From assembly GCA_032622095.1 (NCBI GenBank), contig CP136066.1, positions 53,722,609 to 53,786,608 of the forward strand: a stretch of 64,000 nucleotides of DNA, given 5' to 3'. Made by a program: the position numbers and the translations under genes. Positions 1 to 14,336 of the stretch are shown in pieces. Position 1 is the stretch's first letter. Every line of letters starts with the position of its first letter. Source of the DNA: Siphonodentalium dalli. Taxonomy: Eukaryota > Mollusca > Scaphopoda > Gadilida > Siphonodentaliidae. Below the pieces are notes generated by a model. It saw only the letters and a program-made list of their open reading frames with translations. It ran no database searches and was not told where the DNA came from.

Positions 1-849
1 AAGTTACTCAAAACGTTTGTGACTAACACTAAGTTAGTCATATTTAGTCAATATGTCCAATCCAAGGGGCGGGGGTGCACAACTTACTGTTACAGCTTGA
101 AAATCAGAAGCCAACCGGGGTAAACAATTTTATAATTGTTTATAATTGAGGGGTGGGGATACAGTTGGATATCGACGTTTCGAAAAAAAAAGAGCATCTT
201 GCCACGTCACTGCATTTATGCTCTAGTCATTTATGAAAAATGTGCTTGCATCTTCGTATTCGTGTCCTTTACCGTGACCAAATGCATTCGCGTCGACGAT
301 TGAAACTCAAAGGATAATCCGCAATGCATTCTTGAGCGAAAAATCATACTCACATTGGGAACACGCGTCATTTTTATCCATTCTTGGATATATCATTGAT
401 TATGGTAAGTACATGTTACATGCTAATGTTGGCTATAATCCGCAAGTATCACTCACTATTTGTATTAATCACTAACTTTTGTCAGAGATGTTGTGACTCA
501 TACGATTTGGCGGCTACTCGCCCCATCCTATTCTGAACAGCTGTAATGTGCCAGGCATCGTGTTCCCAAGACCACTATCGCCATGTCCCTGTTTATGAGA
601 TTTCCATTGATAACACATTTTCATAAGGCGGCTACATCCCTGCGAATCAGATGGTTATATGCTCCGGTTTAAGGGTGTGAAAATCGACAATTTATGTTTG
701 ACACCCTATATAGACATTCTAGACAAGTTCTTAACGTTGTAACTTTCAATAAATTGGGTAATTTCAGTAGTTACAAGGAACATATACTGCTACATCACAT
801 CCAAGCTGACACCCCATAAGGTTTGACAATTTCTAAATATAGGCCATTT

Positions 850-1130
850 CAATCCAAACTTTTGACCAAAGGAGGTAAATATGCAAATGTTGGTCTAAAA
901 CAAAACATACCCCCTAATAAATTGTTGGAAAAAACAAAATAACAGAACAAGTTCAACCTATTGTTGTTGTAAAATTTCCAATTCATGTTGTTTCAGGTAT
1001 CAAATTTCCAGCTGTTGAACGTGTTGATAAAATGTTTGGAGCGAGAAACATAACCCAACCCCCTTGTCGCGACGTCCCTGTGGGTTGTACTTGAAATTTC
1101 CAGCTGACAAAATATTTTCCCGAGGGGGTG
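850..1130 (+). repeat. Dispersed repeat, pairs with 15590-15830
   Basis: Shared blocks are atgcaaatgttggtc/atgcaaatattggtc, ttcaacctattgttg and ttcaggtatcaaatttcca/gtcaggtatgaaatttcca. Non-coding. Confidence 0.7.
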
Positions 1131-3699
1131 AATCGACCCCTTGTCGCCACGTCCCTGCGTATCATAGATATATATATTATCCGTGTTAAGGGTGCGAAAA
1201 CTGAAAAATTATGTTTCATAGTACTCGAACATTCTTTGTGATTGGAGATATTTGTAAATACGAAGAACACGTACTATTTGTGATTTATGTTTGTAATCGT
1301 AGGTTCATAGTATTGGCGGAATGATAAATTGTTATTTCTTACAAACAATTGTAGATTCTTACAAAGAAAAAGTTTCATAGTATTGACCCCCGGCCGATGA
1401 TCCAACTGATGTTTCCGTTAATATTGGAATAACAAATAATAGCAATTCTTCCGAGGAACCGTTTTCGTTTGTGCATTATTCCTGTTTATCGGATTTATTT
1501 ATTCCATGAATTCGAAGTTGTATTTACAAGCAGTTCTAAGTTATCGATTGAGGTGCGGTGGTGGACCTTTATTTACTGTAAATATATTGAAGTCGTTGCC
1601 TGTGTAAAACCGTCTTCAAAGATTGCATTTGCGTATTGTGGGGTGGAGGCAACTATATATATACCAACTGTGCCACGGATCAGGAAAGTGTTATGTAATT
1701 ACCCCTCATGTTTTGTAAGATATGTGTGGTATATCTCCGTGTCAGAAGATCTACAATTTCCGCATTTTGACTTGCAAATTCTTAACATTCTAAGAAATTC
1801 CATGTAATCAACGTAACTATTCCACTGCAGCTATGGTGTTGCGTACTCGGCATTACAAACTGATTTAGATTATCAACGTTTAAATATTTGGCATGATGAT
1901 TGTGTTGCCTCCCCGTATTCTATATCGATACGTCCATGCATTTGCTTGTTGTAAGCAAACTTGATGTCACATGCAGCCCATTTATCAGTAACGCTTATAA
2001 GTGGACCAATCTTTTGATTGAGTGTTCGGGAGAGCATAGTTGGTCTATCAATGAGTGTTTCGCGAAGGGTTACAGTGCGGGATGACGTCACGGAAATGTT
2101 CTAATATGTACATATATATTGAATGTTCCCTTACGACCGACATACCAATATACACCATTATTCAAACACCGTAATGATCACGAGACCAACCTATATATAC
2201 ATGTATATAATTAAATTTTACCAACACTGTCATGTAAACTGTCCCGTGGTGGGGCAATAAATAATTTCACCGGGTCATACCAATTAGTATATATATATTT
2301 GCTACGAGCGTGCTTACATGGGCACTCAATGTTTAAGAAGTGGAAGACACTGACTGTCTCCTTTTATGGTTGTTCCGAATAATTGACAGATTATTCTCTT
2401 GCAAGGTTATTATTTATATACGCATATATGTGTGTGTTTCCAGTTGAGGATTAGGGAACGTCACTATAAGTCTTGCTATGTGCCAGAGGAATTTACAGAA
2501 GCATTGATAAATCAGCAAAATTCTTGTATTTATTCTCTGCTCGATGAAGTGAGTCAATTATTTGTATATTAATCCGATTCGATGGTCCACATATAATCAG
2601 ATTCCAACAACAACAACAACAACAACATTTCTTGAAATGCGGCTTCGGTAAACAGAATCGATTAACTGCTAAACAACAATGCTAACCAATGTCAACTGTA
2701 GCAGAAAATTGCCCCAAAAGTGTTAGTTATCAACATTTTGTTCAACGTAATTTAGCTTTAGTGTTATCCATCTTTATCAGCAATTTGGTCCGAGACCGTC
2801 GGCTTGACTAATATGTGCCAGGCCGCCAAAAAATACATACCTTGTGAAATAAAAATTTCAAAAATCGATATCTGATTCCATGATACTTTGATGGGTGGGT
2901 TTCTCGACTGGAATCAAATATCTCTTTACCCCTGAAGTAAAAGATATACATATAGCAATTTAGGAGCGTTACTTCGGAACATGCATCTTTAAATTCTTGG
3001 AGAGCATTATACTTAGATATGCATGGGTCCAAAGACGTGCACTATCAGAAAAATTATGCCCCTATATATAGCTGTGATCATTACGAATAGTGTTCATACT
3101 TGCATCTATACTTATGTACGCAGTATCTCTAATTGTTAGTATTATTGTTATATATGTAGTATTTATCCGCATTAACTTCTGTTCGAGTGGCGTGGAAATA
3201 TGTTCAATTCTACGTTGTTCGTGCAGTATATTTTTTGTATTTGTTTTTTTTTTATCTGGAATGGTACAATAATATACGAAAGTGCTTGGAGTATGTCAAA
3301 TTCGTAGCATTTGAGACGCGTATTCGATATTCGGTGAGTGGGAACTTCTGGAATCACGGAGATGCGTGACCTGGAAGGATTCAGCTATTGTACTGGGTCC
3401 CAGTAAAAACGCCATATCTTCTGTGGTCTTGCTGGTTTGCGATTGGTGTCGAAGATAACAAACTTACTTTTTGGTGCGAAAACTGGTATCTCCATCTTCA
3501 TACTATAGTCGTAACATTTATCAATAAGTTTTCGCACATCGTGCTATGTCAGTGATGTTATCGTGATATCGTCCGCACGAACATGTCTTCGAGTTTATAT
3601 GCAAACCAATGACATAAGAAGATCATCAATACAAATAAGATAAAACTCCTCCTTGTCTCGCAAATTGCTCTATGGTGTACGCATACACGTGCACCAATC

Positions 3700-5390
3700 C
3701 CGGCTGGCAAACATGCAATTCTCATTGTATGGCGGTCCCCCTACCTAATTTGAAATCTTGAACATAGCACGAACTAAAGGGATATGCTCTCAATATTAAA
3801 GATTCCGCGGCCTTATATTCCGATCAATCAACGAAACGAACAGAGGTGTCCATTGATCATGACTCGGCAAATGTACAATAAATGCGTTTTTTTTTGGTGA
3901 GAAACGTAACAACACTCGACCTGAATTTTCTCTGAGACAAAGCGTGTTTTGTGAATATCGCATTCATATCATCATTATGCTATACTAGTATAGTATATTC
4001 TTGAGGAAATTATCATAATTTGTAAATGTTATTTCTAAATTATAACCTACAACGAAGGCCGCCCGTCCGGAAAAGTTACTTCTAAGAGGAAATACACAAT
4101 CTTTATAGTTGGGTTCATTCATGGCCGGAGCACTAAAAAAACGGGGGGGGGGGCTGTATGTACCCTATATTTGTAAAATCTTGGACATTCCATGCACATA
4201 ATGAAGTTTTATGCATGCTCCCAATATTACCCGAGTGTGTGGACAAAAGGCAGTTCTAGCTATCACGAAATGAACAATCTCGAAAGGCTGTGCCAATTCA
4301 AGTCTTCAAATAATGTGTTTTTCATTTGCAGAATGAGGTCCACATAGGGCGAATTTAGTGATGCTATCCCTCAGCGGGCTAGAGTACCAAATTCACCCTC
4401 CGGGGACCTCATTCTGCTTGGGCCTCATCTTCTGGGAAGTGTCTATATATTGTATCAAACTAACATTGTTTTAGTTACTTAGTGTGTCTGTCATTTTCAG
4501 AATGAGGTCCCCAGAGTGTGAACTTGGTGATGCTATCCCACACAGCGGGCTATAATCACCAAATTCACCCTATGGGAACCTCATTTTGCTTAGGCCTCAG
4601 CTTCTGGGAAGTATCTATAGTCTCAAATTAAAATTGTTTTTGGTTACTTGTTCCCTTCTGGTAAGTTTCTACATCCCCTAATTTGCAAAAAGTAAAACGG
4701 ATAATCGAGGTGACTATATAATGGCTGAACATCACCAACTTCAACTGGGGAACGGCAATCTGATCCTAGTTCTCCCATAGCAGTTGAGGCCTAAGCAGAA
4801 TGAAGTTCCCATCTGTGGACCTCATTCTGCAAATGACAGACACACTATTTACAGGATTGGTCACGTTACAAAAAGCGGCTGGCAAATAAGAATGGCGAAT
4901 GTTCTATATTGAGGACCTCTTAACCCATTAAAAGTCTTAAATACTCCCAGGACTGAATCGCCATGCTCTTAATATCATCAGAGGGTGTGGACAATTGGCT
5001 CTTTTTTTCTTCTTTTTTTTTTTTTTACCAGGAAACGTATTTGGATGGGTTGGTTCTCGACGGCCTGCAGGTATGAGACACTTTACACACAGCGACTGAC
5101 ACATAACAAATATTAGTTTCACTGTTTTTGGGACAACTAAACTATTTGCTAAATTGGAGTTTTGAAAACACCTAAAAATGTAGAGATATGCTCTCAATGT
5201 TAACCAAGGTGTGACCAAAAGGCAGTTCTATAAGGAAACACATACTTATATGGATGGATTGCTTCCCGAAATCCTGAGGCACTTTACAAAATGCGGCTTG
5301 CAACTAAGAAATGCATCTTTTCTATGTTTGGAGGACACCCTTGCAGAATGAGGTCCCTGTAACAGAATGATGTCTACCAAACTTAAATTC
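3700..5390. repeat. Repeat cluster upstream of the gene, including P1 copies
   Basis: P1 arms occur at 4327-4420, 4493-4610 and 4786-4840. Between them are repeats of tgctctcaat, gtgtggacaaaaggcagttc and acaaaatgcggcttgcaac types, each seen two or three times. Confidence 0.7.
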
Positions 5391-6495
5391 TCTATCATTC
5401 GATAAGTAAGCTGGTAGTTTAAAAATAAGGTGCAATTTAGTTTGCATAACTTGATGATTCTAGGAAATATTTCCCAGCTTAAAATGAGAATACGACAGCA
5501 TCAGCCAAGTACAGTAGAACAATGGCGTCGGGATTATGCTGAAGTCACATTCTCATGACCAACAGTTATAATATTAATATGTAGAGGTCATGGATTAAAT
5601 GAGAATGACAGGAACAGCACCGGGCACCAGGGTACACATTAGTTTATTATACGAATACTTGACATAACGTACCCTGTTACCTAGTTCGAACTATCCTGCC
5701 TGCCAGAATAGATGACTATTTTGACAGGTTTTGTGCCAACTCTGACATCGGATGGTTGGAACTGGTATGTCTAAAATTTATTATAATGAGGAGACTTATG
5801 ATTGGTCATTTAAGTCTCACGCCCTTTTTGTATATATGCTCGGTCCAGAGTTTAGACCGGCAGTTCTAGTCCTGCTACTCCACTCCGTTAATCTATTATA
5901 CTAAAGGTGCTGTTCCACTGGCTCGGTGTAATTCTGAAAGAAAACGCTTACAGATTATCTCTTGAAGAAAAATAAAAAGATCAATTCAACACAACTCGAC
6001 TTATTTGTGACAAGACCACGACCATCATCGTCACACACACACACACACACACCGTAAAGAAAAAGTCCTCCGGTTCTGTCACATGCAGTCCCCAGAGTTC
6101 CTATACACCGAATATCGAACACGCGTCCCTAACCCTATACCTCACTAATTTCCGCGACATTCACTCAAGATTGGTTTTCGGCCGGATGTCACAGATCAAA
6201 AGAGGTTGAGAAATGGTTGATGTTTAATATATTTTTTCAAACGACAATTAATTGAACAGAGAGATATATTACATAATGTATTTGTCTGATCGTGTTGTTA
6301 AAGGTATTCAATTTTAGCGAACAATTGTAGATTTTTCCGAAAAAACAATCAGATAGAAATGTAAAACAAAATTAAATTAATATTAATTGGACGGGTGTCA
6401 GGATGCACTCCGGTCCCTATCTCTAATGTTTACCAGGTTTTATTTTCAGATATATTTCTATTTCTATAGTTTATGCTGAGTGAAGTGATTATAAG

Positions 6496-6534
6496 ATGGA
6501 CGATGCGTTGGTGTTTTATGTGAATGGTCGCCTG
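6496..6534 (+). CDS. XDH: XDH exon 1 (residues 1-13)
   Basis: The exon reads MDDALVFYVNGRL from the ATG to a gtgagt donor. It matches the first beta strand of the XDH 2Fe-2S domain, where mammals have LVFFVNGRK. The ATG is chosen because it gives an N-terminus one residue shorter than mammalian XDH and keeps frame (phase 0) with exon 2. The short lead sequence after an acceptor-like tttctatag at about 6472 could be 5' UTR, possibly a separate UTR exon; no promoter was identified. Confidence 0.9.
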
Positions 6535-6779
6535 GTGAGTCATATTTTTCTAGCATGGCAATACTTTTTAATATAACCAACGACAGAATGAGAAATTCTA
6601 GCATTTGTATCGGGGCGGGCTGGAAAAAATAGCAGACGCGAGGCCCAAAAAAATTTGTTCCGACCACAAGGTACCCAGCACCCTATAGACCCCGAAGCCA
6701 CGACAAATAGTTTTCGCGGCTGGCTCAACCTATTTCGGGGTGTTATATGGCGTTTGGTCAATTGTTTCTCAATGAATAT

Positions 6780-7110
6780 TATTGAAATATGTCAGGGCTG
6801 GGACATGGAATACAATAACGTTTGAATTGTTTTTAAATTCACAAATTTGTTGATTTTATTCAACTTTTTCGTTCTGAAACACACTATAAAGTGTATGCGG
6901 CCGGCTCCAAAATAAAAGGTGTATACTGACTTGATGTCGCATTATCTTCTTTGTTTATAAATGGACATGACTGAAATTTAGTACATATGTCCGGGTTATG
7001 ACATGGAAAACATTAACGTTTGAATTGTTTTTAAATTCACAAATTTGTTGATTTTATTCAACTTTTCGTTCTTTCAATCTATAAAGTGTAAGCGGCCGGC
7101 TCCATTTAAA
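6780..7110 (+). repeat. Direct repeat pair, about 190-bp spacing
   Basis: The block aacgtttgaattgtttttaa and its continuation to ttgttgattttattcaactt occurs at about 6818 and again at about 7014. Both are followed by ataaagtgta and gcggccggctcc. Confidence 0.85.
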
Positions 7111-7580
7111 AGGGGTAAGCGGCCTATGTGCTTAGTGTTATAGGTAATCGGATTAACTAATTGGCGACTCTAAACTATTGTGTTTTGGGGTATTTGAGTT
7201 TTTTTGTGAAATAATAATTTAGAAAGTGAATACATTTATTTTAAATGATAACTTTATTTAATCATAATAAACACATAAAATATAATAACAAACATGAGAC
7301 ATACATGATTTATAAACTGTTCACAAAAGATATCAAACTCAATACATGACAAAGATGACTCAATGAAGTTTATAAAGTGCACATAAAAATATTAAGGTAA
7401 GAATCTTTTTAAGGAAGCCGATCAAATTAAATTTTAATTAAATTTAAATTTAAAAGTGGCAATTATTAATTTACTGTTTTAAATGTAAAAATATTATTGA
7501 AATTATTATGTCAATTTTGTTAATTAATTATTAATTTTCTTTTTTAAAATATAAACTTTATTATTCATATATAGTGTTGT

Positions 7581-7942
7581 CACCGATTTAGGTTGTCTTT
7601 TGTCCATAAAAATAAAATATTCTGTCGATATATAGTTTCATCATTGTGCGGTCGAAACATCCTCAGCAGTCTTACAAAAATCAACTTTTCTGGTTTTGCA
7701 TCTTTTATGTATAGAATGCAGCAAAAAGGGAGATAACTTGCCAAATGTCATTAAAACATCGATAAATCTGGTGTATAGATCGAAATTGGGTACAAATTTC
7801 GGGATTTAAAAAAGACCACACAATGATGAAACTATATATCGATCGAATATACATGTCTCAAAGTTATCGGGGCGGAAATGCCCTTAACAACCATTTTTTC
7901 AATCCCATCATTTTATAGACAAAAGACAACCTAAATCGGTTG
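7581..7942. repeat. Foldback element in intron 1
   Basis: The outer arms caccgatttaggttgtcttt (7581 on) and its complement ending at 7942, and inner arms cgatatatagtttcatcatt (7626-7653) and its complement (7814-7841), make a 362-bp foldback with two paired blocks. Non-coding. Confidence 0.8.
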
Positions 7943-8989
7943 AACAAGGAGAGGTGTTAACAATTAAAGTGCAAGATAACTATTTGTGACTGGTATGCAA
8001 AAATTAGGCATTTCGATTACACCCTTTTACGACCGGGTAGCATGATATCGCACGTTCCTAACTTGATTTTCACGTGCCACAAATGTACATTTTTATATTT
8101 CCACAGCCAATATTGCTACTTGTGCTAACAAATATTTATTAAAATGGTCAAATGTCACAGTCCATATATGAGCTGCATTAGATCATCCTACAAATAGTCC
8201 TTGAATGTCGAAATATTTGACAGTTCCGCTTGTTTGTTATCTTAACTTGCACTTTAACTATCATAAGTAACCATGAAAAACCCCACACTCTTTTGTTAAT
8301 GGTAGTCTTTTATATTTTTAAACTATAGATTAACTATATAGTTTACAATGTGCTAGAATTTATCCAAAATACGACAACTTGTATCTTGTTTTAGTGGAAA
8401 TAAGTCACATGATAGCATGTTCCAGAAAATAACACAATATAACACAGTATAAACCTTATACACAATCATACACCTCTACCAGCCTGAGAACAAAAATCAG
8501 AATATCGGAATTGTCCGGTATAAGAGAAGAATCGAACGCATTCTGAGAGGTGCCACCCAGCACCGAACATGAAACTGTAAATTCTATGAATTCGGTAGGC
8601 CATATTGCCGATTTGCTTAGATTAATCGACTGGCGGATTTCAGCGTCGACATGTTTGATAATCGAGTCGACGCCGATTAGTCAAATAATTGTTTCAACAC
8701 TAGTCAGAACCCATATATGCCTTGTGTAACAACAGTGAACTGCTTGAAAAAGATCCATTGAACTTGAGAAGGATTGGTTTTGCAACAAATAGGTACCGAC
8801 AGTATTATTATAATTATAACATAGTAATTGTCAGCAGCTTTTGAGATAAACTACATGTAGGTCACTGCGGATGGTCAGTTGAGCTCTTGATCTGCATGGC
8901 AGGTGTTACACATATGGTATTCAAAGATTAATTACATGGAGTAATAACTGGATTTCCTTATAATCTTATATAGCCATCAACGTTTTCCG

Positions 8990-9390
8990 AGTTTTGATGA
9001 AAAACATGGGAGCCAATGACCATCTTCGATTTTATTCTTTCCATGATTCAATAATTTGGTATACCCTACTTGTCCAATCGTTAATAAACTTCATATGGAT
9101 CTTCGGGATAACAACAAGATGGGAGTAGTGTAGTTTTTCCGAATTTCATTAAAAAACATGCCACTGAAAGCGATTTTGGATGTTACTATTAGCATTACTA
9201 AACCCTTTAGCACAGACCACAGTCCACTTCACTCGTCCGATCATCACCAAACTTCATATTTATCTTGATATTGATCTATTAGATGAGAGCTATCAAATAT
9301 TTTTTGAATTTCATAGGAAAAAATGGTCGCCAGCGGCCATATTGCATTTACGTTATATGTTATCGCGTCATGTCGATATCTAGTATTACT
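8990..9390 (+). repeat. Dispersed repeat, copy 1 (pairs with 12940-13310)
   Basis: Shared blocks include accaaacttcatattgatct-like sequence, cttcgggataac and aaaaaacatg, in the same order in both places with a roughly 180-bp internal periodicity. It resembles the units at 60190-60830 in style. Non-coding. Confidence 0.7.
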
Positions 9391-9731
9391 TAGAAATTTC
9401 AGCTTTCCAGATTCATAATTGCTCCATTGACTGTAACAGATGAAATTACCCCCCTCTTCGGATAGAGTGTCACTGAAACTTTATTTTGTCAGACTGCCTG
9501 TAGTCACTGATTATATGTGGAAATAATCTGTAATAAGATGTAGCACTGTTTTATTTTATTACGCCACACAGTGGTGTACACTGGTGTAGAGTTTTTTCAT
9601 ATTGTGTGGTCGATCGATAATCCACTGGGCGATTGTATTATGTTTATTTCGTACTAGAGTATGAATCGTACCGATAGTTACGATAGTACGACAAAGATTA
9701 GCACATGTGTTTACGTCACCGGTGTAATTGT

Positions 9732-10497
9732 GGGGACATGTTTCTATTATGAAGGTTCGCTATCCCGAAGGTCCGCTATTCCGAAGGTTCTCTATTCCGA
9801 AGGTTTTTGTTATTTTTAGGTTAATTCTATATTCTAAAGTATTGAGACTAATATGAGAGGGTTCATTTTCATAAAGATTATTTTTATGGAGTGTGCGCTC
9901 ACATCCGAACTGATCCTGCGCGCATACCGATACAGATACAGGAGGAAATAACTTAACTTAGAACATTAAATGTGATTTTGTTTTGTTTTCGCGGGTTTTC
10001 TTGAGATTTAATGTCATTACGTGGGCCCATACCGTTGAATTCATGGCATATAATATAAATGTTGTGGTATATATGGACCCTCCCGCATTGGGGCATGACA
10101 CAGGTACAGTTGACTTAATTGGTGTTCTGTGTGGGCTCCAATTTGGAGTTCAATATTTTAAGGGCCAAGTTTTTATGGGTCCATACCTTTGAACTCTGGG
10201 CATATAATATGAATATTGGGGGGCATGTCTCTATTCCGAAGGTTCACTATCCCGAAGGTCCACAATCCGAAATTTCTCTGAATGTTCGCTATTCCGAAGG
10301 TTCACGAATCCGAAGGTTCGTTATTCCGAAGGTTCTGTGTTCCGACGGTTTTTGTTATTTTAAGGTTAATTCTATATTCTAAAGTATTGAGAGGGTTCAT
10401 TATCACGAAGATTCTTTTTATGAAGGAAATAACTTAAAACATTAAATTTGATTTTGTTTTGTTTGCGCGGGTTTTCTTGAGTTTAATGTCATTACGT
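9732..10497 (+). repeat. Duplicated 290-bp segment containing ttccgaaggtt minisatellite
   Basis: Copies at 9732-10025 and 10217-10497 share ggggacatg/ggggcatg, a run of about 16-18-bp units built on ctattccgaaggttc, then gttaattctatattctaaag and gcgggttttcttgag. The second copy has more repeat units. Confidence 0.85.
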
Positions 10498-10960
10498 ATG
10501 ACCTTATTTCTCATTACATATTCACGCCAAGCAGTCCACACAATTGCTATGTTTCCATGCGACTTAATGTGATTACGTGTGACCTAATATCTCAATAATC
10601 TGAGGCAAGAGTACGCCTGCTAAAGGCGAATTATAACTGTTGGGGCTATAACGCTCAATGAATACTGGAGGCTATAACAAACTGCGCAGCAGAATATCGC
10701 TGAATGGACGAGTATGAGATGAGCCTAACTGCAATTGTGACTTTGTTTAAAGGCCCACTTAATTTTCGAGTCATTAATTTTTTTTTATAGCATATACGGT
10801 TTTAATAACAATTTATGCCATAAAATTTGAATAAAATACTATAATTCATTACCATTTGAAACGCAGAATACTTCTATCTCCTAGTTTGAAACACCTTTAA
10901 AATACCGCGTCGTATATCTAGCAATTAGCAACCAACATGTCCTCTTCGGCTTTCCATATA

Positions 10961-11470
10961 TTTCAACGTAATTTGATACTTATGGGTATTTGTGTCCGGG
11001 AAGTGTTTTGGACGGGTCAAATCGTGACCCCGACCTGACCTTGACCTTTAAAACTGTCAATGCAAGGTCAATTTGGGTAAAACGGACAAATTTCGACGAA
11101 ATTTGATACCTAGGGATACTTTTGTCCGGGGAGAGTTTTGAACGGGTCAAATCGTGACCTCGGCCTGACCTTGACCTTCAATGTGGTCAACCAAAGGTCA
11201 AATCGGAAAAAACGGATGGATTTCGACGAAATTTGATACCTATGGGTACTTTTGTCGGGGGAGTGTTTTGGACGGGTCAAATCACGACTCCGACCTTACC
11301 TTGCCTTCAAAATTGTTCATTAAAGGTCAAGTGGGTTAAAACAGACGGATTTCGACGAAATTTGATACCTAGGGGTACTTTTCTCCGGGTGGGGGTGTTT
11401 TGGACGGGTCAAATCATGACCCTGACCTGACCTTGACTTTCGAAATAGTCAATTGAAGGTCAAATCGCGC
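10961..11470 (+). repeat. Four tandem repeats of about 130 bp
   Basis: Units begin at 10961 (tttcaacgtaatttgatact), 11091, 11221 and 11350 (tttcgacgaaatttgatacc). Each contains gacgggtcaaatc, a gacctgaccttgaccttt-like run, and an aaggtcaa. Non-coding. Confidence 0.9.
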
Positions 11471-12066
11471 CTTTCACCGGAAATCAGATGGGAAACAGCC
11501 CGGGCGAAGTCGGGCCCATCAGCTTGCGTAATAAAGAAGACAGTTTGGAGAAAGTAATGTATGACACGAGAAACGGGAAAATTTGAAATATGGAAGTATG
11601 CAAATTTCCCACATAAAATTTGAAAGCTAGTTTATAGAATAATTGTATTATAATTTATATTTATGGCTAATAATATTATAATGGTGGCGTTACCATTTCT
11701 GACTATGGTTTTCTTGTATTTACATGTAGTGCTGTTTTTATACAACAATTCTACCCAGGCTTCTCAACAGTACGTAGGACCGGTACCGGTACCACCGGTA
11801 CTCGGGCAGTTTTGCGTACCGGTACATATATGCACATTCGTAGATCAGCAGGCTGTTTGGCAAAATACAGTAGTATCAAGTTTCGCTCTTTAAACTACAC
11901 GCGATGTACATCGATCGTGATTGTATTCATGGCGCGAGAGGTCGTTCTCGGAAGGGTGGGTCCGGGTTTTATGTGTCTATTATAAGTCTTCAATGGTTAA
12001 AGGTACTCAATCCGATAAAACTCTTCTCAATTACTATTTCAATGGCTTCGGGGGTCAAAAATATTT

Positions 12067-12363
12067 GATTCGAGTCGAGGAAGTCACCCATCAAAGCTCA
12101 GATTTGTTAGATATCGATTTTAGAAATCTATTATTTTTCATTATCGGGAATACTATCTGGCCCAGAACTCAGTCAAAATTGCGTTAAAATTACCACTTGA
12201 TTTTAGAGTTATCCATCCTTGTCTGTTTGAATAGATTTGGAGTACACATCCAGAGCAGATTACGACAGTTATTAGTACTCATCTCGAGTTAATAACAAAT
12301 TTCAAAAATCAATATCTAATAACTCTGAGCTTTGTTTGATGGGTTCCTCGACTAGAATCAAAT
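12067..12363. repeat. Palindromic copy of a dispersed repeat
   Basis: The segment 12067-12130 (gattcgagtcgaggaagtca on) is the inverted partner of 12300-12363 (ending cctcgactagaatcaaat). A related single copy lies at 2850-2910, so this is a repeat family in foldback form. Confidence 0.75.
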
Positions 12364-12939
12364 ATTTTTTACCCCCAAAGCCTGCCAAAGCCAAAGAAAT
12401 AGTAATATAGGACCCTCTGATCGGAGTACCTTTAAATTCCAATTTTTTGAAAGCACGGTATTGTGATATTGTTTTAATCTTGTGATTGGGACTTGGGATT
12501 GCAACTTATGTTTTTGCCTTTATTATTGCCCAGTTGTGGCAATTATACACTAAACCCAGTTACAATTTCTTATCATTTTGATTAATCACATACACACGCA
12601 CCCGTTCACATGTCGTATCAGTTTGCAAATAAGGTCGACCATTTTGAATTTAAATGGGACTCACGGAACCTTCAGTTATAGAATCAAATCGGGAACGAAT
12701 ATCCACGAACCGTGCACAATGTAATTTGCTGAATAGACATGATAGTTCATATTTGGTATAGGAACTCGTGGAGAGAAATTGTTGCCTAACTTGACTCATT
12801 ATTGTTTAGATTTAAAATGGCCGACCGCGCGACTTTGCAAATACATTTATTCTGATTGAATATTGTGAAGTGAAAACCACCGATGTGTGTCGCGTTACGG
12901 AACACTTTCTATCAGTTGATCTTGAATTTTACTATTTTT

Positions 12940-13310
12940 ATGGCTGAATAATTTGGTTGATCCTACAGACGACATCCCTTGTCCGATCGTCACCAGATTC
13001 CACAATGATCTTCTGGATAACCAGGATGAGAGTAATCTAATTTTTCCTAATTTCGTTAAAAAACATGACCACAGGCAGCAATTTTGTATCTTACTCTTTG
13101 CATGACTGAATTAGTTAGCACCTGTACAGACCACATCCCTCATCTGATAGTCACCAAACTTCATATTGATCTTCGGGGTGACCACTAGATGGGAGCTATC
13201 GAATGCTTTGAATTACTTTGGAAAACATTGTCGCCAGCAGTCATCTTCTATTTTGGTTTTTATATACATGTATATCTCTTCATGCGGATAGTATTACTTA
13301 GGTAGTTCAA
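12940..13310 (+). repeat. Dispersed repeat, copy 2 (pairs with 8990-9390)
   Basis: Carries caccaaacttcatattgatc, cttcggggtgacc and gatgggagctatcga in the same order as copy 1. Confidence 0.7.
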
Positions 13311-14336
13311 CTTTCCGCATTCCTGTCATCATTTGACATATAAAAATTTACCTGATACATGTAGTCGAATGAAAATTAACAAGCGTCCATAAATTACATT
13401 TACCTATGATCCTATTATTCCTCACAATCACATGCACCCTTCAAAATTTTGTTTCGTCGTATCTATTTTTAATGACCCCTATTGTAATATTGATATAGAT
13501 AAATTTGTCAAACATTTCTTTGTACAATATACAGGTATATAGTTTGTAACTAAATCTAGAAAAATATAATACTAGCTGATGTACTCGACTTCGTTCGGGC
13601 TATTTAGGGATTTCTTTGTGATCGCCTCCATCTGGGCAGTGCCCGGTATATACAGCGTCTGGACAAACTATTGTTCAATTGGTCCAGAAACATGCCTATA
13701 TCAGCACGTTCGAGGACATGGTCCCACGTGAAATTGGACCCGTCCATATTGCTCCCGGGATCAAAGTAGTCCTACACATAATTTTAGTCGGATCGGTCAA
13801 GGTCCAGAAACATGCCTATGAGCGAGGTCAAGTTGACACGTTAAATACCAAATCCGAGTCGGATCGGTCGAGCAGTGTTCGAGTCTATAACACACATAGA
13901 CACATGCATTCATACACACATGCATACAGATATTCCAAAATGTATAATAGATAGCTACAATAATTCTATGATAAATAGTTCACGGGCGACCTGATGCATG
14001 CATCTTAGTTTTCTTGTTTCATGTGGCTGGCGTTAGAGAAGAAATATGGCTGGCGGCGGCTTGTGGCCAATATGGCTGGCGACAGCGGCGTGCGATGGCG
14101 GCTTCTGGCTCTAGCACCCCCCCCCCCCCAATACTTGCAATCAAGCCATGTTTTTCCTCGGCAAAATTCCGGACACACTCCCCCTTATTCCATATCTGAC
14201 ACTTAAAGCTTTTTTTACTAACTTTTGTATTAGCAATTAATACCATCATAAATGTATTCCATGTAATTTCCATGTAGTAATTTAATACTGAACGTTTACA
14301 AAATTTGTATTATTGCCGTACTAAAGAACCCACTTA

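Larger units (their letters stand above)
1..6495. other. Upstream flank of XDH, no gene recognised
   Basis: Apart from the repeat copies listed (850-1130, 2785-3030, 3700-5390), an AAC run at about 2607-2628 and a CA run at about 6032-6052, nothing could be named. The ORFs of up to about 110 codons here show no recognisable protein family, no plausible exon structure and no conserved motif. Confidence 0.7.

Noticed and set aside
1469-1807. 112-codon ORF upstream of XDH as a separate gene
   Set aside because: No recognisable motif, no splice or promoter context, and amino-acid composition like random AT-rich sequence.
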